Shown here: positions 27,353-36,055 of the stretch, in pieces | How positions within the stretch are numbered: position 1 is the first letter of the stretch | How the letters are laid out: every line of letters begins with the position of its first letter | Assembly (NCBI RefSeq): GCF_001570585.1 | Contig: NZ_BBXF01000001.1 | Location: forward strand, 239,421-303,420 | From: Herbidospora daliensis | Lineage (GTDB): Bacteria > Actinomycetota > Actinomycetes > Streptosporangiales > Streptosporangiaceae | Direction: 5' to 3' | DNA length: 64,000 nt | Made by a program: the position numbers and the translations under genes | Notes under the pieces: model-generated | Told to the model about the DNA's origin: nothing | The model's database searches: none | What the model saw: only the letters and a program-made list of their open reading frames with translations

Positions 27353-28414
27353 CTAGTCCTGGGCCCTCCCGCCGGCCAGCCGGCTGATCATCAGGGCGAT
27401 CAGGATGATGCCGCCGTACACGAGCTGCTTCCACTCGCCGGGCACGCCCTGGAGGGTCAGGATGTTCTCGACCAGGCCGATGACCAGGACACCGGTGAGG
27501 GCGCCGAGGATGGTGCCCTTGCCGCCGTCCATGCTGACGCCGCCGATGACGGCCGCGGCGAAGACCATGAAGATCCAGCCGACGCCCTGGTTGGCGCTGA
27601 TGCCGCCGAGGCGGCCGGTCTCCAGGATCCCGGCCAGCGCCGCCAGGGTGCCGCCGATGACGAAGACCGCCAGCACGACCCGCTCCACGCGGATGCCCGC
27701 CGCCCTGGCCGCGTCGGCGTTGCCGCCGATGGCGTACAGGGAACGGCCGCCGCGGAAGTAGCCGAGGGCGGCCATGCCGATGGCGAACAGCACGCCGGTG
27801 ATCCAGATGGCCGCGGGCAGGCCGAGCCAGACCGCGCTGCCGAGGTAGGTGAACGACTCGGGCAGGGCGAAGAGGCTCTTGCCGCCGGTCAGGCCGAGGT
27901 GCAGGCCGTGGACGACGATCAGCATCGCGAGCGTGACGACGAAGGCCGACAGCTGGTAGCGCAGGATGAGGAAGCCGTTGAAGGCCCCGATCAGGGCGCC
28001 GATGAGCAGGCACAGCACCACGGCCGACGCGGGCGGCAGGCCCAGGCCGAAGCCGCCGTCGCCGGTGGAGATGACGAGCATGACCGACACGGCGGGGGCC
28101 ATGCCGACGATCGACTCCAGCGACAGGTCGAACTTGCCGGCGATCAGGATGAGCGCCTCGGCCAGCACGACCAGGGCCAGCGCCGACTGCTGCTGCAGCA
28201 CGTTCGTCAGGTTGCCCATGGTGAGGAACACCGGGTCGATGAAGTACCCGACGATCAGCAGCACCACGATGACCGGCACCAGCGTCAGGTCGCGGAACCG
28301 GCTCAGCCGGAAGCCCGGCGAGGCGGCGGGCGCCGGAGCGGGGCCGGAGCCGTTCGCCGACGCCGCCGGGGTCTTCGGCAGTGTCGAGGCGCGGCGCCCC
28401 TGCCGATCACTCAT
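27353..28414 (-). CDS. Ribose-type sugar ABC transporter permease
   Basis: A 353-aa inner-membrane protein with about ten hydrophobic segments after an Ala/Pro-rich N-terminus of some 40 residues. It carries the typical RbsC-family stretch IAGKFDLSLESIVGMAPA and GGNADAARAAGI. It forms the channel with the ATPase at 28407 and the lipoprotein at 29910. ATG 28414 is preferred (GGAGG about 9 nt upstream); it overlaps the ATPase gene by 8 bp. GTG 28423 is an alternative. Confidence 0.93.
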   Translation of the reverse strand: MSDRQGRRASTLPKTPAASANGSGPAPAPAASPGFRLSRFRDLTLVPVIVVLLIVGYFIDPVFLTMGNLTNVLQQQSALALVVLAEALILIAGKFDLSLESIVGMAPAVSVMLVISTGDGGFGLGLPPASAVVLCLLIGALIGAFNGFLILRYQLSAFVVTLAMLIVVHGLHLGLTGGKSLFALPESFTYLGSAVWLGLPAAIWITGVLFAIGMAALGYFRGGRSLYAIGGNADAARAAGIRVERVVLAVFVIGGTLAALAGILETGRLGGISANQGVGWIFMVFAAAVIGGVSMDGGKGTILGALTGVLVIGLVENILTLQGVPGEWKQLVYGGIILIALMISRLAGGRAQD

Positions 28415-29909
28415 GACTGACACCCTCCATAGCGGCCACGAGGTCGTTGTCCGACCATCCGCGTGGCACGTCCTTGATCACCCGGCCGTGGAACATCACC
28501 AGGACCCGGTCACAGATTCGCAGGTCGTCGAGTTCGTCGCTGACCAGTACGGCTCCCGCCCCCCGCTGCGCGGCGTCCTCGACCGAGCCGAGCAGCGACT
28601 GCTTGGCCTTGACGTCGACGCCGGCGGTGGGGTTGATGACGACCAGCGCGGCCGGGTCGTCGACCAGGGCGCGGGCCATCACGACCTTCTGGGCGTTGCC
28701 GCCCGACAGGTCGCCGACCGGCTGGTCGGGACCCTCGGTCTTGATGTCGAGCTCCTGGATCATGGTCCGGGCGCGGGCCCGGCGCCGCTCGGGCGAGACC
28801 ATGCCGAAGCGGCCGAGCTTCCCGGCGATCGGCATGGTCGCGTTCTCGCCGACCGACAGCAGGGGCACGAAGCCCTCGTGGTGGCGGTCCTGCGGGACGA
28901 ACCCCACCCCGGCGGCCAGCGCCGACGGGACGTCGCCCGGCTTGGGCCGCTTCCCGTTGATCGTGATGACGCCGCTGTCGGCGCGGCGCAGCCCGACGAT
29001 GCTCTCGGCCAGGCCGACCTTGCCGCTGCTGCCCGATCCGGCCAGGCCGACGATCTCGCCGGCCCGCACGGTCAGGTCGACGTCGTGGTAGCGGCCCGCG
29101 GAGTTGAGGCCGCGCACCTCCAGGACGACCTCGGCGTTCGCGTCGACCGTCCGGGGCTTGGCCTCGTAGGTGACGGCGTGCTCGCCGGTCATCGCGGCCA
29201 CCAGCGCGTCGTGCGGGAGGTCCGCGACGGTGCTGGTGACGATGTGGCGGGCGTCGCGGAAGACGGTGACGCTGTCGCAGACCTCGTACACCTCTTCGAG
29301 GTGGTGCGAGATGAACATCATCGTGACGCCCTTGTCCCGCAGGTCGCGCATGCGGTCGAAGAGGCGTGCGATGGCCGGGCCGTCGAGCTGGGCGGTCGGC
29401 TCGTCGAGGATGATGAACCGCGCGCCGAAGGAGAGCGCGCGGGCGATCTCGACGAGCTGCCGCTGCTCGACGCCCAGGTCGCCGGCGAGCCCCGAGGGGT
29501 CGACGTCGACGTGGTACTGGTCGAGGAGGGCGGTCGCGCGGGCGCGCATGGCGCGCCAGTTGATGACCCTGCCCTCGGTCTGGCGGTTGATGAAGAGGTT
29601 CTCGGCCACGGTCAGCGCGGGGATGATCGTGGACTTCTGGTAGACGCAGGCCACGCGGGCCTTCCACGCGTCGCGGTCGGCGAGCGGCGGGGCCGTCTCG
29701 CCCGCGAACCGGACCTCGCCGGCGTCGGGGCGCTGCAGGCCGGTCAGGATCGACACCAGGGTCGACTTGCCGGCGCCGTTGCGCCCGATCAGGGCGTGCG
29801 TCTCGCCCTGCTTGATGGTGAGGCCCGCGTCGTTGAGTGCGACGGTGGGGCCGAAGCGCTTGGTGATCCCGAGCGCCTCGACCGCCGCCGCGTTCGATGA
29901 GGTGGTCAT
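28407..29909 (-). CDS. Sugar ABC transporter ATPase (RbsA/XylG type)
   Basis: A 500-aa protein with two ATP-binding domains. The first has an intact Walker A (GRNGAGKST) and Walker B (FIILDEPTA) but a degenerate signature (LGVEQRQ). The second has a degenerate Walker A (GSGSSGKVGL) and Walker B (ALVVINPTAG, lacking the usual Asp-Glu), with a good LSGGNAQK signature. One fully functional ATP site is therefore likely, formed between the domains. ATG 29909 directly follows the TAG of the binding-protein gene. Confidence 0.94.
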   Translation of the reverse strand: MTTSSNAAAVEALGITKRFGPTVALNDAGLTIKQGETHALIGRNGAGKSTLVSILTGLQRPDAGEVRFAGETAPPLADRDAWKARVACVYQKSTIIPALTVAENLFINRQTEGRVINWRAMRARATALLDQYHVDVDPSGLAGDLGVEQRQLVEIARALSFGARFIILDEPTAQLDGPAIARLFDRMRDLRDKGVTMMFISHHLEEVYEVCDSVTVFRDARHIVTSTVADLPHDALVAAMTGEHAVTYEAKPRTVDANAEVVLEVRGLNSAGRYHDVDLTVRAGEIVGLAGSGSSGKVGLAESIVGLRRADSGVITINGKRPKPGDVPSALAAGVGFVPQDRHHEGFVPLLSVGENATMPIAGKLGRFGMVSPERRRARARTMIQELDIKTEGPDQPVGDLSGGNAQKVVMARALVDDPAALVVINPTAGVDVKAKQSLLGSVEDAAQRGAGAVLVSDELDDLRICDRVLVMFHGRVIKDVPRGWSDNDLVAAMEGVSHE

Positions 29910-30974
29910 CTAGCTGACCTGGTTGCCCCAGAGGTTGGGGTCATCCACGTTCTCCGCGGTGACCAGCGGCGCGGGCAGCTGGTCCTCCAGGCCGTTGGGG
30001 AGCTGGATGATGTTGCTCTCGTGGTCGGTCGGGCCGGGCTGGAACGTCTTGCCCTCGAGAGCGGCCTTCGCGTAGTAGACGGCGTACTTGGCGTAGAGGT
30101 CGGCCGGCTGCGAGACGGTCGCGTCGATCTCGCCGGCGCGGATGGCCTCGAACTCGGCCGGGATGCCGTCGTTGGACACGACGAAGATGTGCTTGGGGTC
30201 GTCGGGCTTGACCAGCAGGCCCTTGGCCTTCAGGACCTGGAGGGTCGGGGCCAGGTGTACACCGCCGGCGTGCATGTAGATGCCCTTGATGTCGGGGTTC
30301 TGCTCCAGGCGGGTCTGCAGCATGGACGCGGCCTTGCTGCCCTCCCACTCCGTCGGCTCCTCGAAGACGGTGATCCCGGGGAACTTCTCCTTCATGCAGT
30401 CGCGGAAGGCCTCGGCGCGGTCACGGCCGTTGATGGAGGCCAGCGCGCCCATCAGCTGCACGACCTTGCCCTTGCCGCCGAGCTTCTCGCCGAGGAACTC
30501 GCACGCCTTGGTGCCGTAGGCGCGGTTGTCGGCGCGCACGACCATGTAGACGTTGCCCTTGTCGGGGCGGGTGTCGACGGTGACGACCGGGATCTGCTTG
30601 CTCGCCAGCGAGTCGAGGGTCGAGGCGATGGCGCCGGTGTCCTGCGGGGCCATGATGATCGCCTTGGCGCCCTGGCTGATCAGCGCCTGGGTGTTGGCGA
30701 CCAGCTTGGCGACGTCGTTCTGGGAGTTGGTCGGCGGCATCAGCTCGACGCCGTCCTTGGTGGCGATCTCGGGCACGTACTTGTTGTACGAGTTCCAGAA
30801 GTCGGAGTCGGCGCGCGGGAAGTCCACGCCGACCTTGCCTCCGCCGGCGGCGGCCGCGGGGGCCGACTCGCCGGGGTTGGCGCTCGCTGCGGTGTCGGGG
30901 GTGTCGGACGACCCGCAGGCCGCCAGGCCCAGGGCGAGCACGGCGGCGCTGGCGGCGACGGACAGAAGTTTCAT
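29910..30974 (-). CDS. Sugar-binding lipoprotein of the ABC importer
   Basis: A 354-aa lipoprotein with signal and lipobox LGLAACGS, then a periplasmic-binding-protein type 1 fold ([39 protein letters not shown]). It delivers the sugar to the permease. ATG 30974 overlaps the TGA of the fuconate dehydratase gene (ATGA); AAAGG lies about 9 nt upstream. Linkage to fucD suggests L-fucose, a fucosyl oligosaccharide or a related 6-deoxy sugar or acid as ligand. That is inference. Confidence 0.93.
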   Translation of the reverse strand: MKLLSVAASAAVLALGLAACGSSDTPDTAASANPGESAPAAAAGGGKVGVDFPRADSDFWNSYNKYVPEIATKDGVELMPPTNSQNDVAKLVANTQALISQGAKAIIMAPQDTGAIASTLDSLASKQIPVVTVDTRPDKGNVYMVVRADNRAYGTKACEFLGEKLGGKGKVVQLMGALASINGRDRAEAFRDCMKEKFPGITVFEEPTEWEGSKAASMLQTRLEQNPDIKGIYMHAGGVHLAPTLQVLKAKGLLVKPDDPKHIFVVSNDGIPAEFEAIRAGEIDATVSQPADLYAKYAVYYAKAALEGKTFQPGPTDHESNIIQLPNGLEDQLPAPLVTAENVDDPNLWGNQVS

Positions 30975-32332
30975 GCCGATCGGCCTTTCAGGACGGGGGG
31001 GTGAGTGACGGCGGAGGTTCTGCGCGCCTCCGCCGCCGGGGAGCTCTGGGCCACTGCGCTGGTCCAGTACTGACCCCATGGATAGGTGAACGCGGCGAGC
31101 GACGCGGGTCGCATCGCCGAGCTGAATCCGGCTGCTTCGGGCGCCACGTAGCTGCCGTCCCGGATGACCACCGGGTCGACGAAGTGCTCGTGCAGGTGGT
31201 CGATGTACTCGATCACCCGGCCCTCCTTCGACCCGCTGACGGAGACGAAGTCGAACATCGCCAGATGCTGGACCAGCTCGCACAGCCCGACCCCGCCCGC
31301 GTGCGGGCAGACGGGGACGCCGAACTTGGCGGCCAGCAGCAGGATGGCGATGTTCTCGTTGACGCCCCCGACGCGCGCCGCGTCGAGCTGCAGGTAGGAG
31401 ATGGCCTCCGACTGGAGGAGCTGCTTGAACACGATCCGGTTCTGCACGTGCTCCCCGGTGGCGACCGGGACGGGCGCGACCGCGCGTGCGATCGCGGCGT
31501 GGCCGAGGACGTCGTCGGGGCTGGTGGGTTCCTCGACCCACCACGGCCCGAACTCGGCCAGTGCCTTCACCCAGCGGATCGCGTCGGAGACATCCCATCT
31601 CTGGTTGGCGTCGATCGCGATCGGGTAACCGTCGCCGCAGACCTCACGGGCGATCCGCATGCGGCGGACGTCGTCGTCGAGGTCGGCGCCGACCTTCAGC
31701 TTGATCTGCGGGAATCCCTCGTCGAGGGCCTCCTTGCAGAGGCGCCGAAGCTTGTCGTCGTCGTAGCCGAGCCAGCCCGGCGACGTCGTGTACGCGGGAT
31801 AGCCGTGCTCCCGCAGGGCCGCGATGCGGCCGGCCCGCCCCGGCTGCGCGGCGCGGAGGATCTCCAGCGCCTCGTCGCGGGTCAGGGCGTCGGTGATGTA
31901 GCGGAAGTCGACCAGGGAGACGATCTCTTCGGGGCTCATCTCGGCGAGCAGCAGCCAGAGCGGCTTGCCCTCGCGGCGGGCCTTCAGGTCCCACAGGGCG
32001 TTCATGACGGCGGAGATCGCCATGTGCATGACGCCCTTCTCCGGTCCGAGCCAGCGCAGCTGCGAGTCGCCGATGAGGTCCTGGTAGACGGCGCCCAGGT
32101 CGGAGCAGTCACGGTCGACGATGTGACCTTCGAGCGCCCTGATGGCGGCGGTCTGCACGTCGTTGCCGCGTCCGATGGTGAACGCGAATCCGTGTCCCTT
32201 CTCGTCCTCGCCGGTCCGCAGCACCACGTACGCCGCCGAGTAGTCGGGGTCGGGGTTCATCGCGTCGGAACCGTCGAGCTCCGCCGAGGTCGGGAACCGG
32301 ATGTCGTGCGTCTCCAGGGAGATGACCCTCAT
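30971..32332 (-). CDS. fucD: L-fuconate dehydratase
   Basis: A 453-aa enolase-superfamily enzyme that dehydrates L-fuconate to 2-keto-3-deoxy-L-fuconate. The N-terminus ([20 protein letters not shown]) and catalytic motifs (IKLKVG with both lysines, [40 protein letters not shown]) closely resemble the Xanthomonas enzyme as I remember it. ATG 32332 has GGAG 5 nt upstream; GTG 32347 is rejected. It is the first gene of a five-gene, tightly coupled operon with an importer and ROK repressor. Fucose dehydrogenase, fuconolactonase and the later pathway steps are not in this window. Confidence 0.93.
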   Translation of the reverse strand: MRVISLETHDIRFPTSAELDGSDAMNPDPDYSAAYVVLRTGEDEKGHGFAFTIGRGNDVQTAAIRALEGHIVDRDCSDLGAVYQDLIGDSQLRWLGPEKGVMHMAISAVMNALWDLKARREGKPLWLLLAEMSPEEIVSLVDFRYITDALTRDEALEILRAAQPGRAGRIAALREHGYPAYTTSPGWLGYDDDKLRRLCKEALDEGFPQIKLKVGADLDDDVRRMRIAREVCGDGYPIAIDANQRWDVSDAIRWVKALAEFGPWWVEEPTSPDDVLGHAAIARAVAPVPVATGEHVQNRIVFKQLLQSEAISYLQLDAARVGGVNENIAILLLAAKFGVPVCPHAGGVGLCELVQHLAMFDFVSVSGSKEGRVIEYIDHLHEHFVDPVVIRDGSYVAPEAAGFSSAMRPASLAAFTYPWGQYWTSAVAQSSPAAEARRTSAVTHPPVLKGRSA

Positions 32333-32345
32333 GCGAGCTCCAGAC

Positions 32346-32362
32346 ACATCCGATTAACGTTA
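32346..32362. promoter_or_regulatory. Candidate operator next to the fucD start
   Basis: ACATCCGATTA (32346-32356) matches the recurring 11-bp motif at 9 positions. It runs into the perfect palindrome TAACGTTA (32355-32362), which resembles the TTAACGCTAA core of the GH5 operator. The distance to the fucD ATG is 14 bp. Confidence 0.5.
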
Positions 32363-32392
32363 GAGACCGGCGCTACCGCCGGGCGGTCGTCT

Positions 32393-32407
32393 TCGAAAGC
32401 CTTTCGA
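32393..32407. promoter_or_regulatory. 15-bp palindrome, LacI-type site
   Basis: TCGAAAG, one base, CTTTCGA. It contains the CGAA-N-TTCG-like symmetry reported for some actinomycete LacI-family sugar repressors (BxlR, from memory). It lies 61 bp upstream of fucD. Confidence 0.5.
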
Positions 32408-32536
32408 GATAAAGATCCGATTAATTTGCGGACACGGTCACTCGGGTCACCGTGGACCGATCCCAGGTGGGATCAGAATTCCGCAGGTCGCCGCCGGGCG
32501 GAAGACCCCGCGGCCATCATCTCGGTTACTCTCCAG

Positions 32537-32547
32537 ACATCCGATGT
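32537..32547. promoter_or_regulatory. 11-bp near-palindrome ACATCCGATGT
   Basis: Arms ACATC and GATGT around one base. It is the reference copy of the motif found upstream of other glycan genes (21424, 39357, 39498). It lies about 205 bp upstream of fucD. Confidence 0.5.
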
Positions 32548-32625
32548 TTGGTTCTCAAGAAGAATGCCCCGCGTGTTACAGGCGTGTCAATAGCCGCAAC
32601 CGGAAAGAGATCCGATGATTGCGAA

Positions 32626-32659
32626 GGGCCGCGGCCGACCTGACGGTCGGCCGCGGCCC
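32626..32659 (-). terminator. Strong hairpin after the GSDH-domain gene
   Basis: A perfect 15-bp stem (GGGCCGCGGCCGACC and complement) with loop TGAC, 14 bp past the stop at 32674. There is no T-run on the minus strand, but the stem is very stable. Confidence 0.85.
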
Positions 32660-32673
32660 TCGGGATGACCTGC

Positions 32674-35600
32674 CTAGACGCCGTAGACGTCGAACTCCCA
32701 GAGGGAGTAGCCGTACTGCGTCAACGCCCGCTGGGTCCCGTAAATACGGACGTATCGCCCGGTTCCGGTCACCGTGAGGTCGTCGACGCCGCCGTCGCTC
32801 GCGGTCTGGGTGTTCACGACCGTCCAGGAGCTGTTGTCATTGGAGGTCTCCACCCGGTACTGCCGCCCGTAGGCCGTCTCCCACTGGAGCCGGACCCGGG
32901 AGATCGACCGCGTCTGGCCCAGGTCCACGGTGATCCACTGCGGATCGGCGTAGAGGCTGGACCAGCGGGTGGCGGTGTTGCCGTCGACCGCGTTGGCCGC
33001 GACGTTCGCCCCGGCCTCCGTGCTCGACACCGTCACCGGTCTGCTCCGGGACAGCAACTGGGCGGTCCCGCCGGCCGGGGTGCCGTACACGTTCAGATCC
33101 CAGAGCGAGTAGCCGTACTGCGTGAGCGCGCGCTGGGTTCCGTAGATACGGACGTACCGCCCCGTGCCACTGACGGAGAGATCGTCCACTCCCCCGTCCG
33201 AGGCGGTCTGGTTCGACAGGACCGTCCAGGTGCTGTTGTTCGGGGAGACCTCCACCCGGTAGGCGCGGCCGTAGGCCGCCTCCCAGTTCAGCCTGATCCG
33301 GTTGACGTCGTAGGACGCCCCCAGGTCCACCGTGATCCACTGCGGGTCGGCGTAGAGGCTGGACCAGCGGGTGGCGCCGTTGCCGTCGACCGCGTTGGCC
33401 GCGACGTTCGCCCCGGCCTCCGTGCTCGACACCGTGACCGGCTTGCCCTGGGCGAGGTCGCCGCCTCCGCCGGAGACGGGCGTCGAGACGCCCGCGCCGG
33501 TGAAGGTGTAGCTGTCGACGTCGAACACGGCCGTGCCGGCCGGGCCCGAGAACGTCAGGTAGAGGTCGTGCGTGCCGGTCGGGGCGCTCACGGGAGCGGT
33601 CAGCTCCACGTAGTCGTCCCAGCCGCCGGTGTTCGGCACCGTGATCCTGGCGACCTCGGCGCCGGTCGGGCTGTCGTACCGGAAGGAGAGCGTTCCTCCG
33701 GCGTTGGCGCTGGAGACGCGGGCCTTGACCCCGGTGATGCCCTGGAGGTTCACCGCGTGGTGGCGCACCCACTCGCCGTTCTGGATGTCGCCGAGCCGCT
33801 TGCCGCCCTCGGCCTGGGCCTGATCGACGACGCGCGGGCCGTTGAGGGTGACGTAGTGCTCGGCCTGCCACTGCTTGGGCCACAGGGTGATCTCCCGCTC
33901 GCCCGTCAGCGGCACCGTGCCGGTGGCGCCGCGGTCGGTGTAGGAGGCCCTGATCACCCAGAACAGCACCGAGTCGGGACCGGCGTGCACCGGGCCGACG
34001 TCGAAGGAGGCGCCGCAGCCGGTGCCCTCGCCCTCCTCGTGGGCGTGTTCCTGGTGCCCGAGCGCGGCCCGCACGACCACGTTGGCGCACGGGATCGTGC
34101 CGTCCTGCGCGTCGGTGGCCGACGCGGAGGCCGTCAGGCGTTCGTCCCACGAGAACAGGCCGCCGTTGGGCAGCCCGCCGACGGTGACGACCGGCCGGTT
34201 GTTGCCGACCACGACCGTGACCAGGGTGGTGCCGGTCATGGTGCCGTCGCTGACGGTCAGCCGGGCTCTCTTGTCGCCGTTGCTTGTGTACGTGTACGAC
34301 GGGTTCGCCGCCGTCGAGTCGGTGCTGCCGTTGCCGTCGAAGTCCCACGCGTAGGTCAGCGGGTTGCCGTCGGGGTCGTTGCTGCCCGCGCTGGAGAACT
34401 GCACGGTCAGCGGGGTGAGCCCGTTGTCGACGCTCGCCGTGGCGACCGCGACCGGCGACCGGCCGCCCTGCACGTAGTTGATCTTCACCAGGGCCGCGTC
34501 GGCCGCACCGGAGAAGTATCCGCTGCCGTATTCGAGCAGGTAGAGCGACCCGTCAGGGCCGAACTCCATGTCGATCGGGTGGACGAACGGCATCCCGGCG
34601 AGGACAGGTTCGATGATCGTCGGGGTGCCGGTGGCGGGGTTGCCGTTGCCGAACTGGACCTCCTTGATCCAGTTGCGGCAGTACTCGGTGATGATCAGCT
34701 TGTTGTCGTAGTACTGCGGCCACTTCACCGCGCTGTTGAGGTTGGGGTTGTAGTGGTAGACCTCGGCGTGGTTCGGCGAGCCGCAGCCGCCGGGCTGGTC
34801 GAGGGCCGGCCACTCCTTGCTGCCGCCGTGCTGCTCCCACACCAGCGCGCCCCGCGTCGGCGGCAGCTGCTGGAGGCCGGTGTTGCGCGGCGAGTTGTTG
34901 ACCGGGCCGGTGCTGCCCCCGCAGGGGAACCAGCCCCGCGGCGCGTTGGCCGCGAAGTCCCAGTCGTTGTAGGCGACGTTCGGGCCGCCGCAGTAGGGCC
35001 AGCCGTAGTTGCCCGCGCTGGTGGCGCGGTTCCACTCGTCGTAGGCGGCCGGTCCGCGGTTGGCGACGGTCGCGCCGGCGTCCGGCCCGACCTCACCCCA
35101 ATAAAGGGTGTTGCCGGCCTGCTTGTCGACCCAGATCCGGTACGGGTTGCGGGTGCCCATCACGTAGATCTCCGGCCTCGTCTGCGCCGTGCCGGGCGCG
35201 AACAGGTTGCCGGAGGGGATCGTGTAGGTGCCGTTGGCCTCGGGGTGGATGCGGTTGATCTTGCCCCGGAGGTCGTTGGTGTTGCCCGACGTCCGCTGCG
35301 CGTCGTACTGCGGGTTGCGGCTGGTGCGCTCGTCGATGGGCGCCATCCCCGCCGAGTCGCCACCCGAGTTGGTGTTGTCCCCGACGGCGAAGTACAGGTT
35401 CCCATTGCTGTCCCAGGTCATCGACCCGGCGGAGTGGCAGCACAGGTCACGCTCGGTCGGCCATTCGATGATCATGTCTTCGGTGGCGGCCGGGAGCGTG
35501 TTCGTCGAGGTGTTGAAGGTGAATCGGGAGATCCGGTTCACCAGCGGGGTCACCTTCGGCGAGTAGAAGAGGTAGACCCAGCGGTTGGTCGCGAAGCCCG

Positions 35601-35925
35601 GGTCGAGGGTGATGCCGATCAGGCCGTCCTCGAAGCGGGCGTCGAGCGGGAGGGTGAGGGCGACCGTCGTCGCCTGGGTGGCCGGGTTGTACAGGCGGAC
35701 CTGGCCGCCGCCGGCGCTGGTGCCGCGGTTGATGTACAGCACCTTGCCGTCGGGCAGCACGGACAGTTCGATGGGCTCGCCCATCGACAGGCCGCCGTCG
35801 AGCCGGACCTTCTCGAAACCACTCGTGGGTGGCGGCGCCGCGTGAGCGGGTGCGGCGGGCACCAGTGCGACGACGATCAGGGCGAGCACGCCCAGGATCG
35901 CGCGCAGGCGCGGGATACCTGACAT
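32674..35925 (-). CDS. Secreted sugar dehydrogenase-like protein: GSDH, PKD, CBM6, two CBM32
   Basis: A 1,083-aa secreted protein. Signal peptide (about 1-29, ends AAPAHA). A beta-propeller of the glucose/sorbosone dehydrogenase type (about 35-420; GITLDPGFATNRWVYLFY, RDLCCHSAGSMTWDSNGNLY). A PKD domain (about 440-525, AGSNDPDGNPLTYAWDFDGN). A linker domain with HQEHAHEEGEGTGC. A CBM6-like domain (about 655-785, QWQAEHYVTLNGPRVVD). Two tandem F5/8-type CBM32 domains (about 800-1,083). The cofactor would be PQQ if it is enzymatically active. The two CBM32 modules are near duplicates and also match those of the gene at 39658. ATG 35925 has GGAG 5 nt upstream. Confidence 0.9.
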   Translation of the reverse strand: MSGIPRLRAILGVLALIVVALVPAAPAHAAPPPTSGFEKVRLDGGLSMGEPIELSVLPDGKVLYINRGTSAGGGQVRLYNPATQATTVALTLPLDARFEDGLIGITLDPGFATNRWVYLFYSPKVTPLVNRISRFTFNTSTNTLPAATEDMIIEWPTERDLCCHSAGSMTWDSNGNLYFAVGDNTNSGGDSAGMAPIDERTSRNPQYDAQRTSGNTNDLRGKINRIHPEANGTYTIPSGNLFAPGTAQTRPEIYVMGTRNPYRIWVDKQAGNTLYWGEVGPDAGATVANRGPAAYDEWNRATSAGNYGWPYCGGPNVAYNDWDFAANAPRGWFPCGGSTGPVNNSPRNTGLQQLPPTRGALVWEQHGGSKEWPALDQPGGCGSPNHAEVYHYNPNLNSAVKWPQYYDNKLIITEYCRNWIKEVQFGNGNPATGTPTIIEPVLAGMPFVHPIDMEFGPDGSLYLLEYGSGYFSGAADAALVKINYVQGGRSPVAVATASVDNGLTPLTVQFSSAGSNDPDGNPLTYAWDFDGNGSTDSTAANPSYTYTSNGDKRARLTVSDGTMTGTTLVTVVVGNNRPVVTVGGLPNGGLFSWDERLTASASATDAQDGTIPCANVVVRAALGHQEHAHEEGEGTGCGASFDVGPVHAGPDSVLFWVIRASYTDRGATGTVPLTGEREITLWPKQWQAEHYVTLNGPRVVDQAQAEGGKRLGDIQNGEWVRHHAVNLQGITGVKARVSSANAGGTLSFRYDSPTGAEVARITVPNTGGWDDYVELTAPVSAPTGTHDLYLTFSGPAGTAVFDVDSYTFTGAGVSTPVSGGGGDLAQGKPVTVSSTEAGANVAANAVDGNGATRWSSLYADPQWITVDLGASYDVNRIRLNWEAAYGRAYRVEVSPNNSTWTVLSNQTASDGGVDDLSVSGTGRYVRIYGTQRALTQYGYSLWDLNVYGTPAGGTAQLLSRSRPVTVSSTEAGANVAANAVDGNTATRWSSLYADPQWITVDLGQTRSISRVRLQWETAYGRQYRVETSNDNSSWTVVNTQTASDGGVDDLTVTGTGRYVRIYGTQRALTQYGYSLWEFDVYGV

Positions 35926-35999
35926 GGGATCTCCAGTGCAGGAGGGACGGGGACGGGACGGCGGCCCGTGGTCACCGAGAGCCGCCGATAGAGAACGCA

Positions 36000-36030
36000 C
36001 CGGTGACCACCCGCCACAAGCGGTCACCGG
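36000..36030 (-). terminator. Hairpin after the GH95-like gene
   Basis: CCGGTGACC (36000-36008) pairs with GGTCACCGG (36022-36030), 25 bp past the stop at 36056. CCCCTAGGGG (36042-36051) is a second small palindrome. The hairpin separates this gene from the next one on the same strand. Confidence 0.65.
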
Positions 36031-36055
36031 CGCGCTTACTGCCCCTAGGGGTTGG

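Larger units (their letters stand above)
32333..32673. other. Upstream region of the fuconate operon
   Basis: 341 bp without a gene. It holds the promoter of the fucD operon, three candidate operators (32346-32362, 32393-32407, 32537-32547) and the terminator of the neighbouring gene (32626-32659). ATCCGAT-type words occur repeatedly (32349, 32415, 32541, 32611). I see no convincing -35/-10 pair. Confidence 0.7.

Noticed and set aside
32665..35922. A plus-strand frame of 1,085 codons, and a similar one at 36725-39154
   Set aside because: Both are antisense to clearly secreted multi-domain proteins and show only low-complexity Arg/Val/Gly/His sequence.
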